From: Phyllostachys edulis
Lineage: Eukaryota > Streptophyta > Magnoliopsida > Poales > Poaceae
Assembly (NCBI GenBank): GCA_036346405.1
Contig: CM070559.1
Location: forward strand, 37,547,889-37,611,888
Reading direction: 5' to 3'
Length of the DNA: 64,000 bases
In this document: in pieces, positions 22,502 to 33,599 of the stretch
How the letters are laid out: each line of letters starts with the position of its first letter
How positions within the stretch are numbered: the first letter of the stretch is position 1
Made by a program: the position numbers and the translations under genes
The notes under the pieces: model-generated
What the model saw: the letters and a program-made list of their open reading frames with translations, nothing else
Told to the model about the DNA's origin: nothing
Databases searched by the model: none

Positions 22502-22831
22502 TTAGTAGTCTATATAAAGGAAGGGGACCCCAACTATTGTATACAGTTTTATAGAAGAGCAATAAAGAGAAGCTAGAAATCCCCTCATATTTCTGTGTTC
22601 AATCTACTATTCTATTCTTGTGTTCTTGCATTGTTCTTACGATTCCGGGTTTGTCTACGAGATAATCGCTCGGATTGGACTCGCCAACGACGGTTCCTCA
22701 ACACGTTATCAGCACGATCGACTCTCCTCGGATTGAAAGGTAATCGTTGTAGCACGACGCTCGTAGATCGAATCGTTTTTTCTAGATTGCTTTCAATTCT
22801 GCAAATTTGGCTTTCTAGATTGTATCCTACG

Positions 22832-22985
22832 GTGCAAATCCACTCTAATCTACCGTGAGCCGGCTTGAAGTCGCCAGCACAATACTGATCGGTAGATTGC
22901 ATGGAAAAGTGTATGTCGATTGTACCGTAGATTGGAAATTGCAAATACATTCTAATCTACCGTGAACCAACTTGAAGTCGCCGGC
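22832..22985. repeat. Direct repeats in the Copia leader
   Basis: Copies at 22832-22879 and 22939-22985 share GCAAAT.CA.TCTAATCTACC, GTGA.CC and CTTGAAGTCGCC blocks. They lie between the LTR and gag in untranslated leader; the leader (22704-24021) is unusually long and GC-rich at 23090-23520. Confidence 0.6.
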
Positions 22986-24021
22986 CAAGCCGATCGGTAA
23001 TTGCATGAATGACAATTGCATGAACAGTAGTACTCGGATGAACAGTACACATATCGCATGAACAGTCCCAGAAAAAATAGTCGACGGCCCGTCTGACTGG
23101 AGCCACCGCCACACCTCCATAGCCGCCGGCGCGTCACCACACGTCGGCTGGCCGTCGTCGCTGCCGTCGCCTGGTGCCGCCTTCCCGGCTTCAAGCCACC
23201 GGCCGCCCGCTTGTAACCATGACCGGCCGCCCATCGCCACCCCGCGACATCGCGGCATCGTCGTCGTTACCACCGGACCAACCACCTCACCCGCAAAGAT
23301 CGTCCGTACCTCCATGACCGCGACACGGTCCGGAGCCCATGCCATGCATGCCTGCGCGCGCCTTGAAGCGCGCCCACCACGCGTGAACCCTTGCGCGTCC
23401 GCCGCCGCCTCAAAGCGCCAAATGACCGCCTGCCCCTCCGTAGCTTCTTGTCGGTCGGCTCTTCATGCTCCCATGGAGCCGCCGCCACCCATAAGAACCG
23501 GGGTAGGGAAACCCTACCCTGTCGGCTCGTCTTGAACCGACCAAATGGGCTGGATTTTTCGGCCGAAGAAAAGTTCGGATGGGCCGAATTGGCCTAGAAA
23601 CACGGCACGGCTCGAAGAAAAAAAGGGAAAAGGATTTTCGGAAAAAGAAAAAAGGGGGAGAAAACCGAAAAAGAAAAGAAACTTTTGCAAAAGGGCCATC
23701 AGAATTATGAAAATTACGAGAAATTTTTCGCGAATAAGGAATTTTTTGCGGAAAACCCCCTGGGAAAAGGAAAATTACGCGAATTTTTTTTCTCAGAACT
23801 GAAATTTCATGATTTAACCCCTGGAAATTGCAAAAATTCACCAAAAATTCTTTTTCCAGCAGAAAAGAGCCTCGGGAATTCAATTTTTGAATCAATTTTA
23901 GCATTTGAAGCATGTTTAACCTTGTTGTTGTTATTTCTATGCAATTTATTTATTGTATTTATTGTTTTGATTATCTATGATTGTTTATATTGCTTTTAAT
24001 CACTGAAAATAGCAGTAAATC

Positions 24022-24960
24022 ATGAAAATGCATAGAAAAATACGGGAACATTATGAGAATTTTTTTTGCAACCATTGTATGCAAGTTACCAGCAGTAATA
24101 TTATGAACTCTTTGTATAAATATGCTGATGATTGGCATTACGAACCGGGAGTTCGAAGAGATAGCCCAGCATGGCCAGAATTACTTGACTTGGGCATCAG
24201 ATGTCGAGATCGTGCTGCTATCGGACTTGGCACCGTGAAGGATGCCACTCCAACTGCTAAGGAAAATGATCAGACACTTTATTTTCTCAGACACCATCTA
24301 TGCCTAACGCTCAAGAATGAGTATATGATGAAGAAGAACGCACTAGCTTTATGGATCGCACTAAAGAAGCGGTTTGAGAAGCTGAAGTACACCATTCTTC
24401 CTCGTGCAGAGTAGGAATGGAACTGGCTACGTTTTGCTAACTACAAGACCGTGGGGGGGGTACAGCTCTGCTTTGCACAGAATTTGTATCAGTCTTCAGC
24501 TCTGTGGTAAGACAATCACGGACGAGAAGAAGATTGAGAAAACCCTCTCTACCTTTCACTCGAATGCAGTGCAATCCACAGGCAACTATCGTCAAGATGG
24601 CTACAAGGAGTATGCCAAACTAATTGACATCATGCAAGTTGTGGAAGCTCAAGATGAGGTTCTAAGGAAGAACTACATCTCACAGCCGCCTAATAGCAAA
24701 GTTGGCCATGAAGTTAATGCTAGCAGCTACAAGGTGAGGAAGCCTCACTCCAAGGAAAGAGGCAAGAAGGGTAAGGTCATGAGTCACAAGACCAAGCCAA
24801 GAAGGTAGAAAAGAAGCGCGATGACAAGCCCTATGGTCAGCAGGATCGAAGCTACTACAAATGTGGCACATGGGGACATTAGTCACGTATTTGCCGTGAG
24901 CCGTAGCACGTGACTGATGCTTTCAAGGCTAAGAAGAAGGACAAAGGATAGCATGAGGCA
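24022..24960 (+). pseudogene. Copia gag (broken)
   Basis: The capsid-type block is readable in two frames: LALWIALKKRFEKLKYTILP to a TAG at 24412-24414, then on through ICISLQLCGKTITDEKKIE and STFHSNAVQ. The zinc-knuckle remnant near 24850 reads YKCGTWGH, then a stop, SRIC, with the first Cys replaced by Tyr. Cannot encode a full gag. Confidence 0.8.
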
Positions 24961-25399
24961 CACCTCACCATTGCAGACACAGAAGATCCACGGTCATTGG
25001 TTGCACCCATGGATGTGGATAGCCCAACAGCAGCCCCCATCATACCTTCTTTGGACATCGCAGCGGCCGCAACTATAGATGCCAAAGAAGAGAAGATGGA
25101 CAAGGAGCAGATTCAGGCAGAAGTTTCTTCATACTTCGCTGATTCGATCTAGTGCACGCATTACACTTAGATTTTCATAGTCATTTGTAGTTTATGGTCA
25201 TGATAGAATATTGAATTATTGAATAATGGTTGTATGCTCTAAGAGAGCAAAGAATTACATTCTTATGATGAATCCTGCAAGACCTTTTTCCCGTATTAAT
25301 AACAGCAAGTTATGTTCTGTTCTGGAGTATTTTATTTATGTGTGGATTGCTTCTTACCCCATATTAATAAATATTTTATATATCAAAACGTGTGTGGCG

Positions 25400-25847
25400 C
25401 CATATGGAGGAAGTGTGCTTAGCGGATAGCAGCACAACGAATACCATATTGAGAGAGACAAAAAAAATTCAGTCGATCAGTAAGAATGCTAGTAGTTTTA
25501 TGACAATCGTAGGTAGCGACACTTGTATAATAGGCTCAGGAAGAGCCACAATTATACTCCCGATGGACACAACATTGGTCATTGAAGAAGCCTTGTTGTA
25601 CCCTGAATCGACTAGAACTCTCTTAAACTTTAAAGGTATTCATGCTAACAGTCTCCATATAGAGACTGAAGAAGAGTATGGTAAAGAATACCTGCTCATT
25701 ACAAAGCGTGAAGAAAATAGAAAAATGGTATTAGAACGACTTCCTTCATATGAATCTAGGCTATACCAAACTAATATTAAGGCACCTGCAGTATATATTG
25801 TTCTAAAAACCACTTTTAGAAGCTCTGAACTTTTCTCTCTAGCATGA
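25400..25847 (+). pseudogene. Copia protease region (broken)
   Basis: ADSSTTNTI corresponds to the D(S/T)G active-site region with the Gly lost. The downstream residues (GSGRATIILP, EALLYPESTRTLLNF) fit a Copia protease. The frame ends at a TGA just before the integrase HHCC region, by a frameshift. Confidence 0.7.
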
Positions 25848-26850
25848 TAGATTAGGCCACCCTGGTTTTAGGATGATAAGAAATATAATTAACAATTCTT
25901 AGGGACATAATGTCAATATAAAGAATTTTCCGAATCAAAAAGATTTTGTGTGCTCCATATGTGCCACCGAAAAATTAATTACTAGACCTTCTGCTCTAAA
26001 AGTGAATGATGAAATCCCTTCATTCCTAGACCGTATCCAGGGAGACATTTGCGATCCTATACAGCCCATGTCAGGGCCAGTTAGGTACTTTATCGTGCTC
26101 ATCGATGCTTCCTCGAAATGGTCATATGTATGTTTATTGTCTATGAGAAACCACGCTTTTGCAAAGTTGATCTCGCAGATAATTAAAATTAAGAATATTT
26201 TTTCTGATCATCATGTGAAGTCTATCAGAATGGACAACGCCAGAGAATTTACTTCAAATGCATTTGATGATTATTGCATGGCAATGGGAATTACCGTTGA
26301 GCATTCTGTACTGCATGTCCACACCCAGAATGGACTAGTAGAGGCATTAATTAAAAGAATTAAATTTATTGCCCGACCGCTTTTGCAAAATTGTAATTTA
26401 CCAACTACATGTTGGGGACACGCAGCCCTGCACGCAGCAACTCTCATCAATTGTAGACCGACAACATATAACATCCATTCACCTATGCAACTAGCGTAAG
26501 GGTCAGCACCGAAAATTTCTCATCTCTACAGGTTTGGGTGCAAGGTTTATGTACATATACCACCACAGCAGCGAACTGCAGTGGGCCTTCTCCGAAAGTT
26601 TGGGATATACGTTGGTTATGAGATAGCATCCAAAATCAGGTATCTGGACCCTATGACTGGAGATTTGCATATAGCCCGCTTCGCTAATAGCATATTTGAT
26701 GAGGATAGTTTCCCGTCATTAGGGGGAGGAAATCAACCTCTTGATGAAAAATATAGGGAAATAACGTGGCAAGCCACGGGAATCCATGCACATGACCCGC
26801 GCACTAGTGAAGCAAATAGAGAAGTCCAGAAGATAATTGATTTGCAAGCA
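25848..26850 (+). pseudogene. Copia integrase (broken)
   Basis: The zinc-binding region begins HDRLGHPG at about 25856, with CSICATEK at about 25950. The catalytic core shows GDICDP (first Asp), RMDNAREFTS (second Asp) and NGLVEALIKR (Glu), all three catalytic residues present. A stop at 26498-26500 and a further frame change separate the C-terminal part (26581-26853). Confidence 0.85.
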
Positions 26851-27479
26851 TGACGAATCAACTGCCTAGCCACTTTAGTGATTTGAAATGCGTGACCAAG
26901 TCGCATGTGCCTACACGCAATGCACTGGAGAGGGTTGAAATACCAAAGAAAATTGAAGGTACCCTAATTCCATCCAGAGACCTCAGAATAAAAGGACGAG
27001 AACTCCGGCCCCTCGAATCCCAAGCAACCGGGGACGCTTAGCGAAAAAGGATAAGAAGAACTTGACACAGCCGATCACTGAAGTTCCCCAGAACAGGAAG
27101 GGGTGCCAGTAGAGACCTGGCACCAGTATGTAACCTTCAGTAAAAGGCATACCGGACTTGAATATTCCCACAGGGGGAGACATCAGTATGGATGTGTGCG
27201 CACACATCGGAGCTGAAAAACTAAAGAGACTTGCTCCCGCAAATGGAAGTAGCGCTGAGCGAGTACAAGAATTAGAAGAATCACCCCATGAAGAAATACC
27301 TATAAATTATATGACCACGGGAGAATCTATAAATAGGACAACAGCCAGTATCGATATTTATTTTGTAAAGAAAATTGCCACAATCAGCGATCTTGATCCA
27401 GGGCCTGCATCGCTCATTGAATGTAAGAAAAGATCAGATTGGGAAGATTGGAAGAAGGCAATAGAAGCATAATTATTAT

Positions 27480-28300
27480 CTCTGAATAAAAGAGAGGTGT
27501 TTGGACCTATAAGCCGCACGCCTCCCCATGTGCTCCCCATACGATATCAGTGGGTATTTATTCGAAAGAGAAATAAAAATAATGAAGTTGTAAGACATAA
27601 AGTGAGGCTTGTTGCACAAGGTTTCACTCAACGACTACGAGTTGATTACGAAGAAACCTATTCCCCGATTATGGGCAGAACTACCTTTAGATATTTAATC
27701 TCAATGGCAGTAAACCTAAATTTAGAAATGAAGTTGATGGATGTGGTAACTGCATACCTTTATGAAAACTTGGATTCAGATATTTATGTGAAGGTACCTG
27801 AACGTATCCCTGTCCCGAACCAAGACAGAGCAAATAGAAATCTGTACAGTGTGCAACTCAAAAAATCACTGTACGGACTAAAGCAATCAGACAGAATGTA
27901 GTATAATCGCTTAAGCGACTTTCTCTGCAAGAAAGGCTACACGAACAATGAGGATTGTCCATGTGTATTTATACGACGATCCTAAGATGGATTTTGCATA
28001 ATCTCAGTGTATGTAGATGATTTGAATATCATCGGAACCCTACATGATATTAAGAAAGCAAGCTCTTATCTGGAGTCAGAGTTCAAAATGAAAGATTTGG
28101 GTAAAACCAAATATTGCCTAGGTTTGCAGCTTGAGTGTACCCCTGAAAGGATTTTAGTACATCAGTCAACCTACACTCAGAAAGTGTTAGAAAGGTTCAG
28201 TTTTGAAAAGGCATATCCTTCGAAAGTGCCGATGGTCGGGAGATCCTTGCAGCAAGACAAGGACCCGTACAGACCTAGAGAAGATGGAGATTAAGTCCTG
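27480..28300 (+). pseudogene. Copia reverse transcriptase (broken)
   Basis: Recognisable blocks: RHKVRLVAQGFTQ, YEETYSPI, LEMKLMDVVTAYLYENLD, SLYGLKQS, then after a stop at 27898-27900 the catalytic YVDD at about 28010. FKMKDLGKTKYCLGLQ is typical of Copia RT. At least two in-frame stops. Confidence 0.9.
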
Positions 28301-29041
28301 GAACCGGAATTCCCATACTTGAGCACAGTTGGAGCACTCATGTATTTAGCAAACTGTACTAGACCGGACATTGCATTTGCCGTGAACCTGTTAACAAGGT
28401 ATAGTGCAGAACCTACCAAAAGACATTGGTAGGGAATAAAAGATATCTTCCGATACCTCCAAGGAAGCAAAGATCTTGGACTGTTCTACAGAAAGAACCA
28501 AGACCTAACTATGACTGGCTATGTTGATGTTGGGTACCTGTCGGACCCACATACAGCTAAATCGTAAACAAATTATATATTCCTGTGTGATGGAACTGCA
28601 ATTTTACGGAAATCGTCTAAGCAAAGTCTTGTATCAACTTCGACGAACCGCTCAGAAATCATAGCGTTGTACGAGGCCTCGTGAGAATGTTCTTGGCTTC
28701 GGCGAATGATTTACCACATCCAGCAATCGTGTGGATTGAATACCGCACAAACTCCCACTATTATCTATGAAGATAATGCAGCTTGTGTTGCCCAAGTGCA
28801 GATGGGTTATGTGAAGAGTCAACTCACAAAGAATATCAACCCCAAGTTATTCTATGCTCATGAATCGCAAAAGATGGACAAAATTAAAGTACTACATACT
28901 AAGTCATGTGAAAATCTAGCAGATTTATTCACTAAGTCACTTCCAGCGTCTAGCTTTAAAAGATGTATATGTGGAATTGGAATGATGAGACTTAAAGAAG
29001 TGCAGAATTCAGGGGGAGAACCTTCACGAACTCTTTATTAA
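28301..29041 (+). pseudogene. Copia connection domain and RNase H (broken)
   Basis: YLANCTRPDIAFAVNLL (28338-28390) is the usual link after RT. IYEDNAACVAQVQ and the C-terminal NLADLFTKSLPASSF are the standard RNase H and pol end of Copia. Stops occur in the middle (TAG near 28429, TAA near 28566). Confidence 0.85.
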
Positions 29042-29283
29042 AGCTTGATCACGAAGATCGAGTACCCAAAGAATAAATCCTGAAGATTAAATGAAATTTG
29101 GTGGATTATACTCTTTTTCCCTTGACAAGTTTTCCTGAAGTTTATCGGCTAAGGTTTTTAACGAGGCAATTCATGCAACACAACAGAATGTATGCCATGT
29201 ACTCTTTCTCTAAATTTTTCCCACTGAGTTTTTATGGAGTTTTGATGAGACATGAACATATTGGATAAGTGCCCAAGGGAGAG

Positions 29284-29506
29284 TGTTAAGAAACTGGGCC
29301 CAGGCCGGTAGTTCTATCCCACGATAAACTCCTCATCCATCCAACCATTGTATACAGTTTTACTGAAAAGTAACAAAGATAAGCCAGAAGTCCCCTTATA
29401 TATCTATGTTCAATCTACTATTGTGTTCTTGTATTATTCTTATGATTCTGAATTTGTCTATGAGGTAATCGTTTGGACTGAATTCGCCAGCTACGGTTTC
29501 TCGAGA
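29284..29506 (+). repeat. Downstream LTR of the Copia element
   Basis: 223 bp preceded by the polypurine tract AAGGGAGAG. It lacks about 27 bases present in the upstream LTR around its TATA box. Followed directly by the TSD GGTTG. Confidence 0.85.
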
Positions 29507-29703
29507 GGTTGCACGGGAATTTGAGCTGCACGGCATGGTTTTCCAAGCTTCGTACCGTCGTCCTGTGTGCACCATCAACTTCCATCCAGACACATATATA
29601 AGAAGTTGCCGCAACCGATATGGAACAAAAAAAAATGTCCTCATGGGCATGGGGCTTAGGCCGTGGCTACACGATTCTTTACACTAGTTGTCCTTAGGAG
29701 TTA

Positions 29704-31171
29704 GGGCATGTACAATGGGAGTGCTTAAGGAGATGCTTAAGGAAAAAAAATCGGACTTTTATTGTAGCCAGCGTGAGATCGGTGCTTGGAGAAAGGAAAC
29801 ACTGCTTCTTTTTACATCGATGGCTGGCCGGTGCTTTCAGCCCAGAACTAACTTTTCTGCCTATAGGTGCTTGCATCGCTGGTTGCTTTGGAGAGACAGT
29901 ATGGTGAAGGCCATTCCATCGATGGCGGTGGTCTGGAGCAGGCCTCCGTCCTTGGAGAACCTGACGCGCTCGACCTTGCCCTTCTTGATGGCGTTGACGA
30001 ACTCGCTGTAGACTTCAAAGGGATGTTGCGCGGGCCATCAGCTAGCGCACTTGTTTGGAATGAACCCTACATATCAAGGAGAAGAATTGGAGCTGGAATT
30101 TCAAAACAACAACGGCAACGAGCGGACGAACAAGCTAAATGCAAGTCAAGCAGGTGCCGCAAAATCCACCGACTAAAAAAGAATCCCGGAAATCACACAT
30201 ATGAGATTTCCATTATGCACATGAGCAACCTGGTTGTGATCTGCAATTGCGAGGTGGAGCAGCTCGAGGAAGAGATTTCTTGGTGAAACGACGCCACATC
30301 GGGAAGCGGATATCGAACACTTAGCGTGAAGGCGACGATGGCGATCGCCCGCCCCAAGACGTTAGGTGGGCAGGGTTGACGAAGTGGAGGGGCCGGGGGG
30401 TCGTCGCCGTAGATGGCGTTGGTGCCGTTGTTGGAGCATAGGAAGTAGTCAGGGAGGTCGGCGGAGGGTTGGGCGCGCGAGAGAGAGTTGTCGAAGGGTT
30501 AGCGATGGTCGACAAAGACTCGACCGAGCTTGGTTGGCAAGCGGCGTTGGATCTGAGGGGGGAGAGGCTTGGCGGCATGGCTGCAAGGTTGGATCGAGGT
30601 GGGGAGAGGCTTGGGCGGGAGGCATGGCCGTGAGAGGGCGGGCGGGGAGGAGGAGGGCTTGGGAGGAGGAGGGCTTGGGAGGAGGTGGTGATGAGGAGGT
30701 GGGAGGCGGAGGAGAGGGGTCGCCATGGTCGGGTTTTTGGGCAAGCATGCCTTGGGACTGGAGGAGGCGAGGCGGGGAAGGCGAGGAGGAGTTGTTGTCA
30801 TGGGCATCGGGAGAAGCGGCGTTAGGCTGAGAGGCGAGTGAGGCGAGGCGGAGGAGGCGGGAGAGGCTCGGGCAGCGGGAGGCGGGGCGGCTTGAGGGAG
30901 GAGGGCTTGGGGGAGGGAGGCGGTGATGAGGAGGCGGGAGGCGAAGGAGTCTGAGGAGATGAGCACTGACTGAGGAGTAAATAGATGAGTCCGACGCGAT
31001 GAGCATTGACCAAGGAGTGAGCAGATGAAGGGTACAAGAGACTTTGCATTGAAAACTATTTAAACACCTTTCTTATTTTGTTTGCATTGGAAGAGAGATC
31101 TTTTATATAAGTGTTTAGTACCACCTCTCTCCTTAAACATCTCTAAATAGATACTATCATTGTACATGCCC
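29704..31171. mobile_element. TTA-flanked Harbinger-like element carrying host gene sequence
   Basis: 1468 bp. Ends GGGCATGTACAATGGGAG and (other strand) GGGCATGTACAATGATAG, flanked by TTA at 29701-29703 and 31172-31174. The termini match the MITE family at 15703 and 20055. The interior is GC-rich, with an FtsH fragment (separate entry) and a Pro/Ser-rich stretch at 30320-31000 open on both strands that I cannot assign. No transposase. Confidence 0.75.
29905..30010 (-). pseudogene. Captured exon fragment of chloroplast FtsH (FtsH1/5 type)
   Basis: The - strand reads YSEFVNAIKKGKVERVRFSK, then DGGLLQTTAIDG. This is the start of the lumenal/stromal N-terminal domain of the type-A thylakoid FtsH proteases (FtsH1/5), known for photosystem II repair. 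The match stops where the family continues with RRATV, and the frame ends at a TAG about 60 bases later. The AAA and metalloprotease domains are absent. Confidence 0.85.
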
Positions 31172-31174
31172 TTA

Positions 31175-32467
31175 GGACCTGATCTTGTGTGAGGATAAGC
31201 TTTTCTGTTGTTGTATTGTGAGTTCGTGACATACAATCGAACGGTTGTAGTCTCATGTGGGACTTCTCTGCCAACATAATGTGCATTCCAGACCAAGTGC
31301 ACCCAAGGTAAATCATGAATTTTGTAAAATTTATGTAAGTTTTTCATCAACAATGTGTGTTTTGCTTTCTTAGGTTCAGAACTCCCAATCTTCCTTTCGT
31401 TTTTGGACGACAAACAACGTTCCAAGCAGCAAAAGACTTCCCTTTTGCATTAATATTCGTTCCTGCATACGATTAACTTTTAGATTTTTGTAAATCCGAA
31501 TTCTTGACCCAAGAAAAATGTTTTAAATTTCTAAATTACAACGTAAGGCTTTTGGAAATTCTTGAAATGCAACAAAACTTTTTGAACTCAGTGAAATTTA
31601 TACAAATATTAAATTAGACCAAATTTGGCTGTTACAATGCGCTTGATTAATAAATTGTGCAGGCCTCGACCAGATTGCATGTTCCGCTGCGGGATTACGT
31701 CAGATCCAGTCATTAAGGAGGTTGGTGAGCTATCAATTCCCGCGGTGTCGTGTTGGCCAGGGCGCGGCCACGGCCGGCCGACCCATTGCTTGCCTGTCTT
31801 TTCTCCCTCCGTCCCTCTCACACTCTCTCCGTGCTAGGGGCTAATTACCCAGCTGATAATCACTAGTAACATGGTAGTCACTAGTTTTGGATCTGCTAAC
31901 ATGCGGCTTGTCTTTTAGTTTTTCTGGTTTGTTTACAGCATCTAGAACAATCTTACTTCTGAATATTAAGTTCGAGGATGGCTACCAAACAACTTCACGT
32001 ACATAACGTTCCCATCTTGCAAACATTTTTATGGTTTATAGAGAGAGTAACAATGTATGGTACATTTGTATGCAATTTATTATGTGCTTTATATATTTTT
32101 CACTGTCTACTGTCATCCTACAAGTGGAAGTGGTGGGATCGGGAATTTGGGAAATATACTGGGGAGTGAGAATTATAAAAAACATTTTTAAACTAAATGT
32201 TATATGTACCATAGACATTACTTTATACAAACTTCATATTTTGTCACTCGGAAGGAAACTTTGGCAAGAATTACACCCCCCCCCCCCTCCAGTAATTTTT
32301 TTTAGAATTGCATCATATGGGCCTGACATAAACAACTGCGCAACATTTACATCCGATTTGAACGATGGTCCTGTAAGACCAAGCCCACGTGTTGTGGCGC
32401 TTAACGTTTGGATGTTTAACCATAAGCTACTTTTTCGTTTTTTTGCTGAAAAACAGCCGTAATTTTG
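31175..32467. other. No gene recognised; possible LTR end at 31636
   Basis: GGCTGTTACA at 31627-31636 resembles the end of the TGTAACA-type LTRs found elsewhere here, but no partner end or TSD was found. A 12-base C run lies at 32276-32287. No coding sequence recognised. Confidence 0.35.
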
Positions 32468-32837
32468 AATTTTTTTTAATTAATTAACCTTTTTTGAATT
32501 TTATTTTAAAGTTAACCCCCGACGTACTTTATTTCCAATTATGACCTCTTTAGTCACGCCACCACTCGTGGCATGATAAAATAACACTATCACGTCAGTC
32601 CATTTTTAGTCAAACTCTTGTCACACTACTGGAAATGGCGTGACAGTGTTATATGGTCACGCCACAACCAGTGGTGTGACAAAAAGTGCTATTTTGGGGA
32701 CTTATCCTGGCGCGTGACAGTGTTGTTTTGTCACGTCACCAATTGCAGTGTGACCAAAGGGTCGAATTGGAAATAAAGTCTTGAGGGTTAACTTTAAAAT
32801 AAAATTCAAAAAAAGGTTAATTAATAAAAAAGTTCCT
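32468..32837. mobile_element. Foldback-type MITE with about 65-bp inverted arms
   Basis: The left arm (to about 32532) and right arm (from about 32768) are near-exact reverse complements through AATTAACCTTTTTT, GAATTTTATTTTAAAGTTAA and TTTATTTCCAATT. Inner sequence repeats the pattern with GTCACGCCAC and GCGTGAC. Flanks GTAATTTTG (32459-32467) and GTAATTTTT (32838-32846) agree at 8 of 9 bases, suggesting a 9-bp, Mutator-type TSD. Confidence 0.6.
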
Positions 32838-32846
32838 GTAATTTTT

Positions 32847-33599
32847 CCTTATTGTCCGTTTGGCAGTCTGACTTTTAGTTAGGTTGGATGGCAACTTTGC
32901 AATCTTACTTTTGGTTGGGTTGGCTAGCAGCTTCAACTGTGGATGAAAATTGAAATGGCTGAAATATCTTTGGTTCTGAAGTCATGTTTGTGTGCTCATT
33001 TAGCGTAAATACGAGTAAGTTCAGAAATTTGAGTAAGTTTGAAACAAATACATGGCAAAATTCACCCTCTGATGTGTACAACTCAACTTGCAAATCTGAA
33101 CTGAACCATGTGCCGTTCAGAAGCTCTGGAGTTTGACCTCTACAACTTACAAGACAAAATCGGAAGAAACCTGAACAAGGGCGTCCAAGCTTTCTAGGAG
33201 CCGATCAAGAAGCTCTCCCAATGTTTCTAGTGTCTATTCATGTAAGTTCAAGTGAAATTGGAAGTACATGTCGACAGTCATAATTAAAAGAGTGTATTGA
33301 CGTTTTTTTAACCAATATACGTCATATCAAAATACCAAAAGCATGTTATCTGGACCGCAAGCAGCAATGCAGTATCATTGGGAGCTCACATACACACACC
33401 GTAAGTTCAGAGACATTTCGGAGAAACCATGCGTACCATACAATCTGACTGAAAAGATAGAGCTATGCACACAGATCCATCATGACGATACAAGTACATA
33501 GCATTATGGAATCAGTCTCCCTCATATATGTTGCATCTTGATAGACATCACTTTATATGGTTTATTGCCTCAAAAATTCCAATAAACTTCAAAATTCAA
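32847..33599. other. No gene recognised
   Basis: AT-rich spacer with short unrecognised frames on both strands. Confidence 0.4.

Larger units (their letters stand above)
20894..22703 (+). repeat. Upstream LTR of the Copia element, split by a DNA element
   Basis: 20894-20952 aligns with the first 59 bases of the downstream LTR (TGTT..GAAAC.GGGCC). 22505-22703 aligns with its remainder (ATTGTATACAGTTTTA, GTTCAATCTACTATT, TTTGTCTA.GAG.TAATCG). A TATA-like TCTATATAAAGG lies at 22509-22520. The primer-site region ACACGTTATCAGCACGA follows at about 22701. Confidence 0.85.
20894..29506 (+). mobile_element. Degenerate Copia LTR retrotransposon, TSD GGTTG
   Basis: Both LTRs begin TGTT and their last eight bases correspond (CCTCAACA upstream, TCTCGAGA downstream). 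The identical 5-bp duplication GGTTG lies at 20889-20893 and 29507-29511. Domain order is gag, protease, integrase, RT, RNase H, which defines Copia. Every domain has stops or frameshifts. The LTRs are strongly diverged, so the insertion is old. The upstream LTR is split by a 1.55-kb DNA element. Confidence 0.9.

Noticed and set aside
30320..31006. Second captured gene (Pro/Ser-rich frames) in the FtsH-carrying element
   Set aside because: All frames are low complexity and none gives a recognisable family motif; kept only as unassigned GC-rich interior.
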